64,000 nt of DNA from Kluyvera sp047971185 (GTDB lineage Bacteria > Pseudomonadota > Gammaproteobacteria > Enterobacterales > Enterobacteriaceae), in the NCBI RefSeq assembly GCF_047971185.1, contig NZ_JBKDZH010000003.1, positions 1 through 64,000 on the forward strand. The letters run 5' to 3'. The position numbers were made by a program, and so were the translations under genes. Below are positions 16,264 through 24,707 of the stretch, in pieces. How positions within the stretch are numbered: position 1 is the first letter of the stretch; each line of letters opens with the position of its first letter. The notes under the pieces are model-generated. The model did no database searches and had not been told where the DNA came from. It saw nothing but the letters and a program-made list of their open reading frames with translations.

Positions 16264-17052
16264 ATGCGAGTTGCCGCAGGGCAGTTTATCGTCACGCCTG
16301 AGTGGCTGGTGAATGCGCAAACCTGCGCGTCGCTGATGCAGGCAGCAGCGGAGCAGGGGGTTGACCTGCTGGTGCTACCCGAAGCGCTGCTGGCGCGCAG
16401 CGATAGCGATCCGGATATGTCGGTGAAGTCAGCGCAGCCGCTGGACGGCGGTTTTATGCAGCATCTGAAGATGCAAAGCCTGTGCGATACGATGACCACC
16501 GTGCTTACCATCCATACCCCTTCAACGCAGGGAAGGGCCTGCAATACGCTGGTGGCACTGCGCGACGGTGAGGTGATTGCCTACTATCATAAGCTGCATC
16601 TCTATGACGCTTTTGCTATCCAGGAGTCGAAGCGGGTGGACGCGGGCAACGAGCTGCCGCCGCTGATTGAGGTCGCGGGCTTTAACGTCGGGCTAATGAC
16701 CTGCTACGACCTGCGTTTTCCAGATATGGCGCTGGCGCTGGCGTTGCAGGGGGCTGAGATTCTGGCGCTGCCCGCCGCCTGGGTGCGCGGGCCGTTGAAA
16801 GAGCACCACTGGGCCACGCTGCTGGCGGCGCGCGCGCTGGATACCACCTGTTATATCGTTGCCAGCGGCGAGTGTGGCACGCGGAATATCGGCCAGAGCC
16901 GAATTGTCGATCCGCTTGGCGTGACGCTCGCCGGGGCGTCTGTGGAGCCGCAGCTGATTGTTTCCGACCTGCGGCGTGACGATCTGCTACGCATTCGCCA
17001 GCAGCTTCCGGTTCTGCAAAACCGGCGCTTTGCGCTACCGCAATTAACGTGA
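16264..17052 (+). CDS. ybeM: deaminated glutathione amidase, nitrilase family
   Basis: A 262-residue carbon-nitrogen hydrolase with the nitrilase triad Glu40 (VLPEALL), Lys110 (YHKLHLYD) and Cys147 (MTCYDLRFPD). Nit1/YbeM enzymes remove deaminated glutathione, a by-product of transaminases, in the cytoplasm. AAGGAG precedes the ATG. The gene is full length with the triad intact; in some E. coli K-12 annotations it is listed as damaged. Confidence 0.93.
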   Translation: MRVAAGQFIVTPEWLVNAQTCASLMQAAAEQGVDLLVLPEALLARSDSDPDMSVKSAQPLDGGFMQHLKMQSLCDTMTTVLTIHTPSTQGRACNTLVALRDGEVIAYYHKLHLYDAFAIQESKRVDAGNELPPLIEVAGFNVGLMTCYDLRFPDMALALALQGAEILALPAAWVRGPLKEHHWATLLAARALDTTCYIVASGECGTRNIGQSRIVDPLGVTLAGASVEPQLIVSDLRRDDLLRIRQQLPVLQNRRFALPQLT

Positions 17053-17070
17053 CGTTTTTTTAAACAACGC

Positions 17071-17100
17071 TTGATTCACCTTGTTACAGATTGCTATTGT
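17071..17100 (+). promoter_or_regulatory. candidate tatE promoter
   Basis: TTGATT (17071-17076), 18-base spacer, TATTGT (17095-17100). The predicted start near 17107 coincides with the first base of the long hairpin listed next. Confidence 0.5.
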
Positions 17101-17106
17101 GTGCAC

Positions 17107-17145
17107 GCGCCAGATGACCGTTAATAAGTGACGGTCATCTGGCGC
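17107..17145 (+). promoter_or_regulatory. perfect 15-bp inverted repeat in the tatE leader
   Basis: Bases 17107-17121 pair without mismatch with 17131-17145 around a nine-base loop; the left arm begins GCGCCAGATGACCGT. It is followed by ATTTTGC, a poor U-run. It could end ybeM transcripts, cap the 5' end of the tatE mRNA, or be an operator. Confidence 0.7.
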
Positions 17146-17178
17146 ATTTTGCAGCCTGTTTTTGAGAAGAAGGTATCT

Positions 17179-17379
17179 ATGGGTGAGATTAGTATTACCA
17201 AACTGCTGGTAGTGGCAGCACTGATTGTTCTGGTGTTTGGTACCAAGAAATTACGGACTCTGGGTGGAGATCTGGGTTCAGCGATCAAAGGCTTTAAAAA
17301 AGCGATGAATGACGATGAAACCACTGCGCAGAAAAGCGCGAACGAGACTCCGGCAGAAAAGCTCTCTCATAAAGAGTAA
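17179..17379 (+). CDS. tatE: twin-arginine translocase subunit TatE
   Basis: A 66-residue TatA/E protein: one N-terminal membrane helix (residues about 6-20), the FGTKKLRTLG hinge, an amphipathic helix (about 24-42) and a charged tail. TatE is a minor paralogue of TatA that helps form the Tat pore for folded proteins. The start at 17179 has AGAAGGT in front; a longer frame from 17128 would put charged residues before the membrane helix and lacks a ribosome site. Confidence 0.96.
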   Translation: MGEISITKLLVVAALIVLVFGTKKLRTLGGDLGSAIKGFKKAMNDDETTAQKSANETPAEKLSHKE

Positions 17380-17541
17380 GCAGGGCAGCGTTTAAGATGG
17401 CATGCCGGCCATTGCGTGTCATCCGCGAGCGTTCAACGTTCGCAAAAGGGGGCTTCAGCATGACGATGCGGAGGCCCTTTTTCATGGGATTGGATTTCCG
17501 AATGTATTTCATTGAAACAATTTGTTTCTCTGATAGATACT

Positions 17542-17576
17542 AAAAAAGCCGCTGTCGAGAGAGAGCGGCTTTTTTG
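17542..17576. terminator. bidirectional terminator between tatE and lipA
   Basis: AAAAAAGCCGCT (17542-17553) pairs with AGCGGCTTTTTT (17564-17575); runs of A and T on both sides make it work in both directions. Confidence 0.9.
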
Positions 17577-17591
17577 CGTCGGGCGGTGGCC

Positions 17592-18557
17592 TTACTTCAC
17601 TTCCAGACCTTTAGCCTGCAGGTCGGCGTGGTAGGACGAGCGCACGAACGGGCCGCAGGCCGCGTGGGTGAAGCCCATCGCCAGCGCTTCGGCCTTCATC
17701 TCTTCAAACTCGTCCGGGCTAACATAGCGCTGTACCGGCAGGTGGTGACGGCTTGGCTGCAGGTACTGGCCCAGCGTCAGCATGGTCACGCCGTGGCGGC
17801 GCAGATCGCGCATCACTTCGACAATTTCAGCGTTAGTTTCACCCAGGCCAACCATCAGGCCTGATTTGGTCGGGATGTCTGGATGCGCTTCTTTAAAACG
17901 CTCGAGCAGCTTCAGCGACCAGTTGTAGTCAGCGCCAGGGCGCACCTGACGATAAATACGCGGCACGTTTTCCAGGTTGTGGTTAAACACATCCGGCGGC
18001 GTTTCGGTCAGGATCTCTAAGGCGCGATCCATACGGCCACGGAAGTCTGGTACCAGCGTTTCGATCTTGATGGTCGGGCTCTTTTCACGAATGGCGGTGA
18101 TGCAGTCAGCAAAGTGCTGAGCGCCACCGTCGCGCAGATCGTCACGATCCACGGAGGTGATCACCACGTAACGCAGCGCCATATCGGCAATGGTCTGTGC
18201 CAGCTTCTGCGGTTCATTGGCGTCCGGCGCGACCGGGCGGCCGTGGGCCACGTCGCAGAACGGGCAGCGACGGGTACAGATAGCGCCGAGGATCATAAAG
18301 GTGGCGGTGCCGTGGTTGAAGCATTCTGCCAGATTCGGACAGGAGGCCTCTTCACAGACCGAGTGCAGACCATTTTTACGCATGGCCGCTTTGATACCCT
18401 GGATACGGGAAGAGTCTGCCGGAAGTTTAATTTTCATCCATTCCGGTTTTCGCAGCAGCGCTTCGCGCTCTGTTGCCACGTTTTTAACCGGGATAAGGGC
18501 CATTTTATCGGCGTCGCGGTACTTAACACCGCGTTCCATCACAATGGGTTTACTCAT
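17592..18557 (-). CDS. lipA: lipoyl synthase
   Basis: A 321-residue radical SAM enzyme, the E. coli length. The auxiliary 4Fe-4S cluster cysteines are Cys68, Cys73 and Cys79 (CEEASCPNLAEC), and the radical SAM motif is Cys94, Cys98 and Cys101 (CTRRCPFC). The conserved C-terminal RSSYHA is present. LipA inserts two sulfurs into protein-bound octanoyl groups, completing lipoate made by LipB action. Confidence 0.98.
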   Translation of the reverse strand: MSKPIVMERGVKYRDADKMALIPVKNVATEREALLRKPEWMKIKLPADSSRIQGIKAAMRKNGLHSVCEEASCPNLAECFNHGTATFMILGAICTRRCPFCDVAHGRPVAPDANEPQKLAQTIADMALRYVVITSVDRDDLRDGGAQHFADCITAIREKSPTIKIETLVPDFRGRMDRALEILTETPPDVFNHNLENVPRIYRQVRPGADYNWSLKLLERFKEAHPDIPTKSGLMVGLGETNAEIVEVMRDLRRHGVTMLTLGQYLQPSRHHLPVQRYVSPDEFEEMKAEALAMGFTHAACGPFVRSSYHADLQAKGLEVK

Positions 18558-18757
18558 AGCGTACGTGTTCCAGTTCCGAGTATCAGGGGAAAGCGTTTCA
18601 ATTCAAGGGAATGTTGTATTTATCAACTATTTTTGAATTAATGGCACGCAGTATACCATTTAAATGGGGTATAAAGCAGCCTGCCTGGCCGGCAAATTGT
18701 AAAATAGTTGTTGAATAATGCTTTTTTGCCGGCAAGGGGGAGAGCGTGGTGTAGGGA

Positions 18758-19765
18758 TCAGAACGCCTGTTGAATGACGTTGATAATGTTTTGCATTACC
18801 GGGTCCCGTAAACTGAGTTTGTTGTAATGCAATGAAAAATCGACCCGTTCCTGCTGCAAGGGTTCAAAGTTCAGCGTGCACAGCGGCCAGCACTGCTTAA
18901 AGATGTGGTAGAAGCGCAGCGGCATAATGCCAATCAGGTTGCTCGAGGCGAGGAGTGACGCGATGGTAAACAGGTTGTAACTGCTTACGCTGACCTGGCG
19001 GTCGGGGAGCATATCGCGAATACGCTTGTACTGATCGTTTTGCCCGGCCCCGTCCATCGTCAGCAGCGTATGCTCATACTGCATCAGCGTCTCTAGCGAG
19101 GGTTCCTCATTGAGAGCCGGGTGCTGCTGGCGGCAGACCAGCACCAGGTTGTCGCTAAACAGCGCATGACGTCCCAGCGTGCGCGGGTTGTTATGCTCGT
19201 GGTTGTCGATGACCAAATCCGTCTGGAACTGGCTGAGCTGGGTGTTGGCGTCGGTAACCGCGACGTTCCGCAGCAGCACCTGCGGATAGGTTTGTTTTAC
19301 CACCTGATAGATAACCGGCATGACGATAGCCCCAACCGATGCCGCCGTACCAATTGTGATTACCCGCTGCTTATCGTAGCTGCCGTCCAGATCCAGCGCC
19401 CCGAGAATTGATTCCAGCCCCTGGCTAATGTATTCATGCAGGTGCATCGCGTAGGCCGTTGGGGTAACGCCCTGTCCTTTACGAATGAACAGCGGGTCGG
19501 GAAAGAGGAGCCGGAGTTTCTGGATGGATTGGCTAATGGCTGACGGCGTGAGATTCAGGATTTTCGCCGCATTGACGATGCCTTTATGCACATATACCGC
19601 TTCAAATATGGTCAATAAGTTAAGGTCTATATTACGCAGGGTACGAAATATTTGTGGCGTCTCATTATCGACATTCAGGTTTATTTTATTTTCGGGCTTC
19701 TCGTTATAATCCACACTACTCACTCCATATTCATTCACTCCATGAATGATAGTTGATGATTTCAT
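18758..19765 (-). CDS. ybeF: LysR-family regulator YbeF
   Basis: A 335-residue LysR protein with helix-turn-helix at about 50-110 (VNAAKILNLTPSAISQSIQKL) after an unusually long N-terminal extension of some 45 residues, longer than E. coli YbeF (317). The true start may be one of the later in-frame codons. It sits between lipA and lipB on the same strand as in E. coli; its target is unknown. It is a distant paralogue of ybdO in this window, sharing the RxIDLNLL opening and the PLFIRxGxGxxPT segment. Confidence 0.9.
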   Translation of the reverse strand: MKSSTIIHGVNEYGVSSVDYNEKPENKINLNVDNETPQIFRTLRNIDLNLLTIFEAVYVHKGIVNAAKILNLTPSAISQSIQKLRLLFPDPLFIRKGQGVTPTAYAMHLHEYISQGLESILGALDLDGSYDKQRVITIGTAASVGAIVMPVIYQVVKQTYPQVLLRNVAVTDANTQLSQFQTDLVIDNHEHNNPRTLGRHALFSDNLVLVCRQQHPALNEEPSLETLMQYEHTLLTMDGAGQNDQYKRIRDMLPDRQVSVSSYNLFTIASLLASSNLIGIMPLRFYHIFKQCWPLCTLNFEPLQQERVDFSLHYNKLSLRDPVMQNIINVIQQAF

Positions 19766-20006
19766 TATTATTATGATTGGTGAATCAGCCTTACCGCAAG
19801 ATGTAAATCGGAATTTTCTTTATTGCTCAATGTATTAATGATGCTAATGCTTCATTAAGTGTATATCGTTGACGTGATTTTGCAAAAAAATGAGAGGCAA
19901 GCGTCATTTTTAAGATAAAAAATCGATAATTCTGATGATGATATTAAGGGGCAAGCCAGAGACAGCCCGCGACCCAATGCAATATCGGGCCGCGATGTAT
20001 AATATA

Positions 20007-20648
20007 TTAAGCAGAGATATATTCGTGCGGGGGATTGTTTAGCAACGCTAAAAATTGGGAGACCAGAATGGGAGATATATTTTCCGGTTTTGCCTCTTCA
20101 ACCCACTGAGAAACCTGCGCCATCTCCATGCCCGCATAGCCACAAGGGTTAATACGCAGGAAAGGGGATAAATCCATAGCAATATTCAGCGCCAGTCCGT
20201 GGAATGAGCAGCCCTTGCGGATTCGCAGCCCCAGCGAGCAAATTTTCTTTTCACCCACGTACACGCCCGGCGCATCGGCGCGTGGATGGGCCTCAATACC
20301 CAGCTCGGCCAGCGTGTTGACCACGGTTTGCTCCAGCAGCGTCACCAGCTCGCGGACGCCCAGCTTGCGGCGCTTCAAATTCAGCAGGACATACATCACC
20401 TGCTGGCCCGGACCGTGGTAGGTCACCTGGCCGCCGCGGTCGCTCTGAATGACCGGAATATCGCCCGGTACCAGTACGTGTTCTGCCTTACCCGCCTGAC
20501 CCTGAGTGAAAACCGGCTGATGCTCAACCAGCCAGATCTCGTCCAGCGTTGATTCATCGCGGTTGTCGGTAAAGTCGTGCATCGCCTGAGATACGGGCGC
20601 GTAAGGCTGCAGGCCCAGTTGACGGATGAGGAGGGTATTAAAGTCCAA
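20007..20648 (-). CDS. lipB: octanoyl-[ACP]:protein N-octanoyltransferase
   Basis: A 213-residue LipB. Catalytic Cys169 (NPCGYAG) and Lys135 (KICSLG) are both in place. It moves octanoate from acyl carrier protein to lipoyl domains, the substrate for LipA. The start is TTG at 20648 with GGAG upstream; the first ATG would be too late to give the family N terminus. Confidence 0.96.
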   Translation of the reverse strand: MDFNTLLIRQLGLQPYAPVSQAMHDFTDNRDESTLDEIWLVEHQPVFTQGQAGKAEHVLVPGDIPVIQSDRGGQVTYHGPGQQVMYVLLNLKRRKLGVRELVTLLEQTVVNTLAELGIEAHPRADAPGVYVGEKKICSLGLRIRKGCSFHGLALNIAMDLSPFLRINPCGYAGMEMAQVSQWVEEAKPENISPILVSQFLALLNNPPHEYISA

Positions 20649-20712
20649 AACAGCGTCTCCACAGAGGGAAAATGATGGACGCAGAGTATATCACAGGCAG
20701 GAGGGGGGAGGC

Positions 20713-20735
20713 GTTACCCGGCAGTGCCGGGTAAC
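20713..20735. other. hairpin between ybeD and lipB
   Basis: GTTACCCGGC (20713-20722) and GCCGGGTAAC (20726-20735) form a tight stem just after the ybeD stop. No U-run follows on the minus strand, so it is more likely an mRNA-stabilising hairpin than a full terminator. Confidence 0.6.
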
Positions 20736-20745
20736 GGAGATGCGA

Positions 20746-21009
20746 TTACAGCACCATACGGACAATTTCAATATTGCCCAGCTCTTCGTACAGCGTCTCA
20801 ACCTGCTCAATGTGGGTGGCATTGATGGTAATCGACACCGAGTGGTAATTGCCGTTGCTGCTCGGTTTTATCTGCGGAGAGTAGTCACCTGGCGCATGGC
20901 GCTGTACCACTTCAACCACCAGGTCAACCAGCTCAGGTTTCGCCAGACCCATTACTTTGTAAGTAAACGGTGTAGGGAATTCAAGCAGTTCGTTCAGTTT
21001 GGTTTTCAT
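20746..21009 (-). CDS. ybeD: UPF0250/DUF493 protein YbeD
   Basis: An 87-residue protein nearly identical to E. coli YbeD (MKTKLNELLEFPTPFTYKVMG start). The fold is ferredoxin-like, resembling the regulatory domain of serine/glycerate dehydrogenases. Function is not established; the position before lipB is conserved. The start at 21009 has GGAG six bases upstream. Confidence 0.96.
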   Translation of the reverse strand: MKTKLNELLEFPTPFTYKVMGLAKPELVDLVVEVVQRHAPGDYSPQIKPSSNGNYHSVSITINATHIEQVETLYEELGNIEIVRMVL

Positions 21010-21024
21010 GTCAGCTCCAGTGTT

Positions 21025-21062
21025 AAAAAAGAATAACTCCCGCATGGTTAGCGGGAGTTATT
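21025..21062 (-). terminator. dacA terminator
   Basis: AATAACTCCCGC (21032-21043), seven-base loop, GCGGGAGTTATT (21051-21062); the AAAAAA at 21025-21030 gives the U-run for leftward transcripts. It separates the mrd/dacA block from ybeD-lipB. Confidence 0.9.
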
Positions 21063-21115
21063 TTAGCTATGCATAGTATATGGGGATGGAAATCACACTT
21101 TCAAGTGGGTGATTT

Positions 21116-22315
21116 TTAACCAAACCAGTGATGGAACATTAATTTAATGTAATCAATGATTTTGCCAAAGAAGTTGCCTTCAGGAATTTCCTGCAGCACC
21201 ACCAGCGGACGCTGATCGATAGTTTTGCCGTCCAGCTGGAAGTTGATGGTACCCACAACCTGGTTTTTCTGCAGCGGCGCGTGCAGTTCGCTGCTGGTCA
21301 GCACGTAGCTGGCCTTCAGATCTTTCATGCGGCCGCGCGGGATGGTCAGGTATACGTCTTTGTCGACGCCCAGGGAGGCGCGGTCGGTATCACCAAACCA
21401 GGCCGGCTCAGAGGCGAACTCTTTACCTGCCTTGATAGGATTAACGGTTTCAAAGAAGCGGAAGCCCCAGGTCAGCAGCTTTTTGCTTTCGGTTTCACGG
21501 CCCTTATAGGTACGGCCGCCCATCACGGCGGAGACGAGGCGCATCTGGCCTTCGGTCGCGGAAGCCACCAGGTTATAACCGGCTTTGTCGGTGTGGCCGG
21601 TTTTGATGCCGTCTACGTTCAGGCTGTTGTCCCATAGCAGACCGTTACGGTTCAGCTGACGGATACCGTTAAAGGTGAACTCTTTCTCTTTATAGATGGT
21701 GTATTCGTTCGGCACATCGCGGATCAGCGCTTGACCAATCATCGCCATATCGCGTGCGGAGCTGTACTGGCCATCGGCATCCAGGCCGTGGACGGTCTGG
21801 AAGTGGGTGTTTTTCAGACCCAGCGCGTTGACGTAGCTGTTCATCAGGCCAACGAAGGCGTCCTGGCTACCGGCGACATAGTCGGCCATCGCCACGCAGG
21901 CGTCGTTACCGGACTGCAGGTTAATCCCGCGGATCAGCTGTGATACCGGTACCTGCATGCCTGGCTTCAGGAACATCAGGGAGGAACCCTTGAAGACCGG
22001 GTTGCCGGTGGCCCACGCATCGTTACCGATGGTGACCAGATCGGACTCTTTGAATTTGCCTGCTTTCATGGCCTGGCCGATGACGTAGCTGGTCATCATT
22101 TTGGTCAGGCTTGCCGGATCGCGGCGGGAGTCAGCGTTCTGCTCTGCCAGTACCTTACCGGAGTTGTAATCAATAAGAATGTACGACTCGGCGTCAATCT
22201 GCGGAACGCCTGGAATCATAGTTTTGATGTTCAGGTCATCGGCGTGGGCAGCGGAGGTCAGTGCTGCGACGGAGAGCGCCGGAATGAGTAAGCAAGCGAG
22301 AAAAGAGGTCTTCAT
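21116..22315 (-). CDS. dacA: D-alanyl-D-alanine carboxypeptidase, PBP5
   Basis: A 399-residue precursor with a signal peptide ending AHA-DD at residue 25. The SLTK nucleophile is Ser69 (Ser44 of the mature protein, as in E. coli), followed by SGN and KTG motifs. The C-terminal amphipathic helix (GKIIDYIKLMFHHW) anchors it to the outer face of the inner membrane. PBP5 trims pentapeptides of murein and helps set cell shape. ATG at 22315 chosen over an in-frame TTG two codons upstream. Confidence 0.97.
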   Translation of the reverse strand: MKTSFLACLLIPALSVAALTSAAHADDLNIKTMIPGVPQIDAESYILIDYNSGKVLAEQNADSRRDPASLTKMMTSYVIGQAMKAGKFKESDLVTIGNDAWATGNPVFKGSSLMFLKPGMQVPVSQLIRGINLQSGNDACVAMADYVAGSQDAFVGLMNSYVNALGLKNTHFQTVHGLDADGQYSSARDMAMIGQALIRDVPNEYTIYKEKEFTFNGIRQLNRNGLLWDNSLNVDGIKTGHTDKAGYNLVASATEGQMRLVSAVMGGRTYKGRETESKKLLTWGFRFFETVNPIKAGKEFASEPAWFGDTDRASLGVDKDVYLTIPRGRMKDLKASYVLTSSELHAPLQKNQVVGTINFQLDGKTIDQRPLVVLQEIPEGNFFGKIIDYIKLMFHHWFG

Positions 22316-22454
22316 GGTCAAAACAACGACATCCGTGATGGAGTTAAAAAAAGTGCCTTACTATAGCAAATGCCCTGCAGACAGGCATCCGACATCGCAT
22401 ATGACTTTGTTAATGACTTTTACATATACGAAAAATCGGACACCTCTGAGCGCT

Positions 22455-23582
22455 TTAGTTGGCGCGTGTAATAAACGATTGCAGCTGTGCTTCGCTCTGC
22501 AAACGCTGTTGTAGGGTGCTGGCTTCGCCTTTGCTGGCGAACGGGCCGAGCTGAATCCGCCAGACCGCGCCGTTTTGCGTGACGCGACCCGGTACCGAGA
22601 ACTGCTGGCTCAGACGCTGCTGATACTGCTGCGCGCGGGCCTGGTCGCTCACTGCGCCAACCTGAACCACATAATCGCCGGTGGCTGCCGCAGCGGGAGC
22701 CGCAACGGCTGCGGTTGCAGCAGGGGCCGCGCTGGCAGGCGCAGTGACCGGTGCCGTTGCTGGGGCTGTTACGGGTGCCGCGACGGGGGCGGCCGCTGTT
22801 GGCGCAGACTCTTCGATCACGCCGTTATTCAGCGGCGTGGGGGCGCCGAGGAAGCCGCTGCTTTTCACCGGTGCGCCTTCGCCGCTGTCGGCGGCGGTGA
22901 GCGTATCATTGCTGATGGCGCGCACGTCACCCTGCGGTGCCGCGGCCTGTGGCGCGGACGAGACGCTGCCCATCCCGCCGCTCAGGTCCGGGCGGCTCGG
23001 CAGCGCGTAGGTTTGTTTTGCCACGGTGGTACAGGCCATACCTGGGCCTGAAAGCGAACCGTCCTGCGCGACGATAATCGGGTCAATACGGACTTTGGTA
23101 TTGTTTGAGGTGTTCAGACGATCCGCCGCCGCGCGGGAGAGTGAAATCACGCGATCGTTGCCGTACGGGCCACGATCGTTAATGCGCACCACGATCATCC
23201 GGCCATTCGCCAGGTTGGTAATACGCGCGTAGCTTGGCACCGGCAGCGTCGGATGCGCCGCGGTGAGCTGCATCGGATCGAAGGTTTCGCCGATCGCCGT
23301 CAGGTTGCTGCCCGGCTCCGCATCATAGATGGCGGCCAGACCGGCCTGGCTGAAGTTCGCCGGATCCTGCACGATTTTGTACTTCTTACCGTCGCGTTCG
23401 TAGTCCTGATTCGCCGTCGCGTTCAGAGGTTCAAAGCGTGGATCGGCCCCGCTGATTTCCACCGTTGGGCCATTACATACCGCAGGTTGTGGCGTGGAGA
23501 CGGTTTGTTGCTGAACATTATCACTCGAACAAGCCGCCAGCAGCCCTGCCGCTATGCAGACCCCAAGCCATTGCTTACGCAT
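22455..23582 (-). CDS. rlpA: septal-ring lytic transglycosylase lipoprotein RlpA
   Basis: A 375-residue lipoprotein. The lipobox LLAAC puts the lipidated residue at Cys18. A double-psi beta-barrel domain lies at about 75-170 (NGRMIVVRINDRGPYGNDRVISLS), then a long Ala/Pro/Thr/Val-rich linker (about 255-300) and a C-terminal SPOR domain (about 300-375) that binds denuded glycan strands at septa. Slightly longer than E. coli RlpA (362), the extra length being in the linker. Followed by dacA in the same operon. Confidence 0.95.
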   Translation of the reverse strand: MRKQWLGVCIAAGLLAACSSDNVQQQTVSTPQPAVCNGPTVEISGADPRFEPLNATANQDYERDGKKYKIVQDPANFSQAGLAAIYDAEPGSNLTAIGETFDPMQLTAAHPTLPVPSYARITNLANGRMIVVRINDRGPYGNDRVISLSRAAADRLNTSNNTKVRIDPIIVAQDGSLSGPGMACTTVAKQTYALPSRPDLSGGMGSVSSAPQAAAPQGDVRAISNDTLTAADSGEGAPVKSSGFLGAPTPLNNGVIEESAPTAAAPVAAPVTAPATAPVTAPASAAPAATAAVAAPAAAATGDYVVQVGAVSDQARAQQYQQRLSQQFSVPGRVTQNGAVWRIQLGPFASKGEASTLQQRLQSEAQLQSFITRAN

Positions 23583-23592
23583 TGAGCACCCC

Positions 23593-24705
23593 TTAGACGC
23601 TTTTTGACAACATTTTTCTGTGGGTGTGTATCGACATCACGATACCAAACCCGGCCATCAGTACGATCAGGGCCGAGCCCCCGTAGCTGACCAGCGGCAG
23701 CGGTACGCCTACCACCGGCAAGATGCCACTTACCATACCAATATTTACGAAGACATATACGAATAAAATCAGCATCAAACCGCCGGCCATCACGCGGCCA
23801 AAGGTGGTTTGCGCCTGGGCGGCAATCCACAGGCCGCGCATGATCAACAGCACGTACAGCGCCAGCAGCACCAGAATGCCGATCAGCCCCAGCTCTTCCG
23901 CCAGTACCGCAAAAATAAAGTCGGTATGACGCTCCGGCAGGAACTCAAGCTGCGACTGCGTGCCGTGTAGCCAGCCTTTACCGCGCAGGCCGCCGGAACC
24001 GATAGCAATTTTAGACTGGATAATGTGGTAGCCCGCACCGAGCGGGTCTGACTCCGGATCCATCAGCATCATCACGCGCTGGCGCTGATAGTCGTGCATC
24101 AGGAAGAACCACAGTATCGGAATGAAGCAGGCCACCATCACTACGGCGACGAGAATTAAGCGCCAGCTCAGGCCCGCGAGGAACAGCACGAACAGACCGG
24201 AGAGGGCGACCAGGATCGAGGTACCGAGGTCTGGCTGCGCGGCAACCAGCAGCGTCGGCATGAAAATCAGCACCAGCGCGATGCCGGTGTTTTTCAGCGT
24301 CGGCGGGCAGACGTCGCGGTTGATAAAGCGCGCCACCATCAGCGGCACGGCGATTTTGGCGATTTCGGACGGCTGGAAACGCACGATGCCGAGATCCAGC
24401 CAGCGCTGCGCCCCTTTGGAGATGGCGCCAAAGGCGTCGACCGCCACCAGCAGAATGATACAGATGATATAGAGCCACGGCGCCCAGCCTTCGTACACCC
24501 GCGGCGGGATCTGCGCCATTACCACCATGATAACCAGGCCCATGGCAATCTGGCCGATTTTACGCTCCGTCATCCCCATATCCTGGCCGCTGGCGCTCCA
24601 GATAACCAGCGCGCTGTAGGTCAGCAGCGCCAGTAAAATCAGCAGCATCGCGGGGTCGATATGGATTTTATCCCAGAACGATTTTTTGTTCGGATTATCC
24701 GTCAT
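23593..24705 (-). CDS. mrdB: peptidoglycan glycosyltransferase RodA
   Basis: A 370-residue SEDS-family protein with ten hydrophobic segments, the E. coli length. It polymerises lipid II during side-wall growth together with PBP2. It begins two bases after the mrdA stop and ends ten bases before rlpA, so the three are translated from one message. Confidence 0.97.
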   Translation of the reverse strand: MTDNPNKKSFWDKIHIDPAMLLILLALLTYSALVIWSASGQDMGMTERKIGQIAMGLVIMVVMAQIPPRVYEGWAPWLYIICIILLVAVDAFGAISKGAQRWLDLGIVRFQPSEIAKIAVPLMVARFINRDVCPPTLKNTGIALVLIFMPTLLVAAQPDLGTSILVALSGLFVLFLAGLSWRLILVAVVMVACFIPILWFFLMHDYQRQRVMMLMDPESDPLGAGYHIIQSKIAIGSGGLRGKGWLHGTQSQLEFLPERHTDFIFAVLAEELGLIGILVLLALYVLLIMRGLWIAAQAQTTFGRVMAGGLMLILFVYVFVNIGMVSGILPVVGVPLPLVSYGGSALIVLMAGFGIVMSIHTHRKMLSKSV

Positions 24706-24707
24706 GA

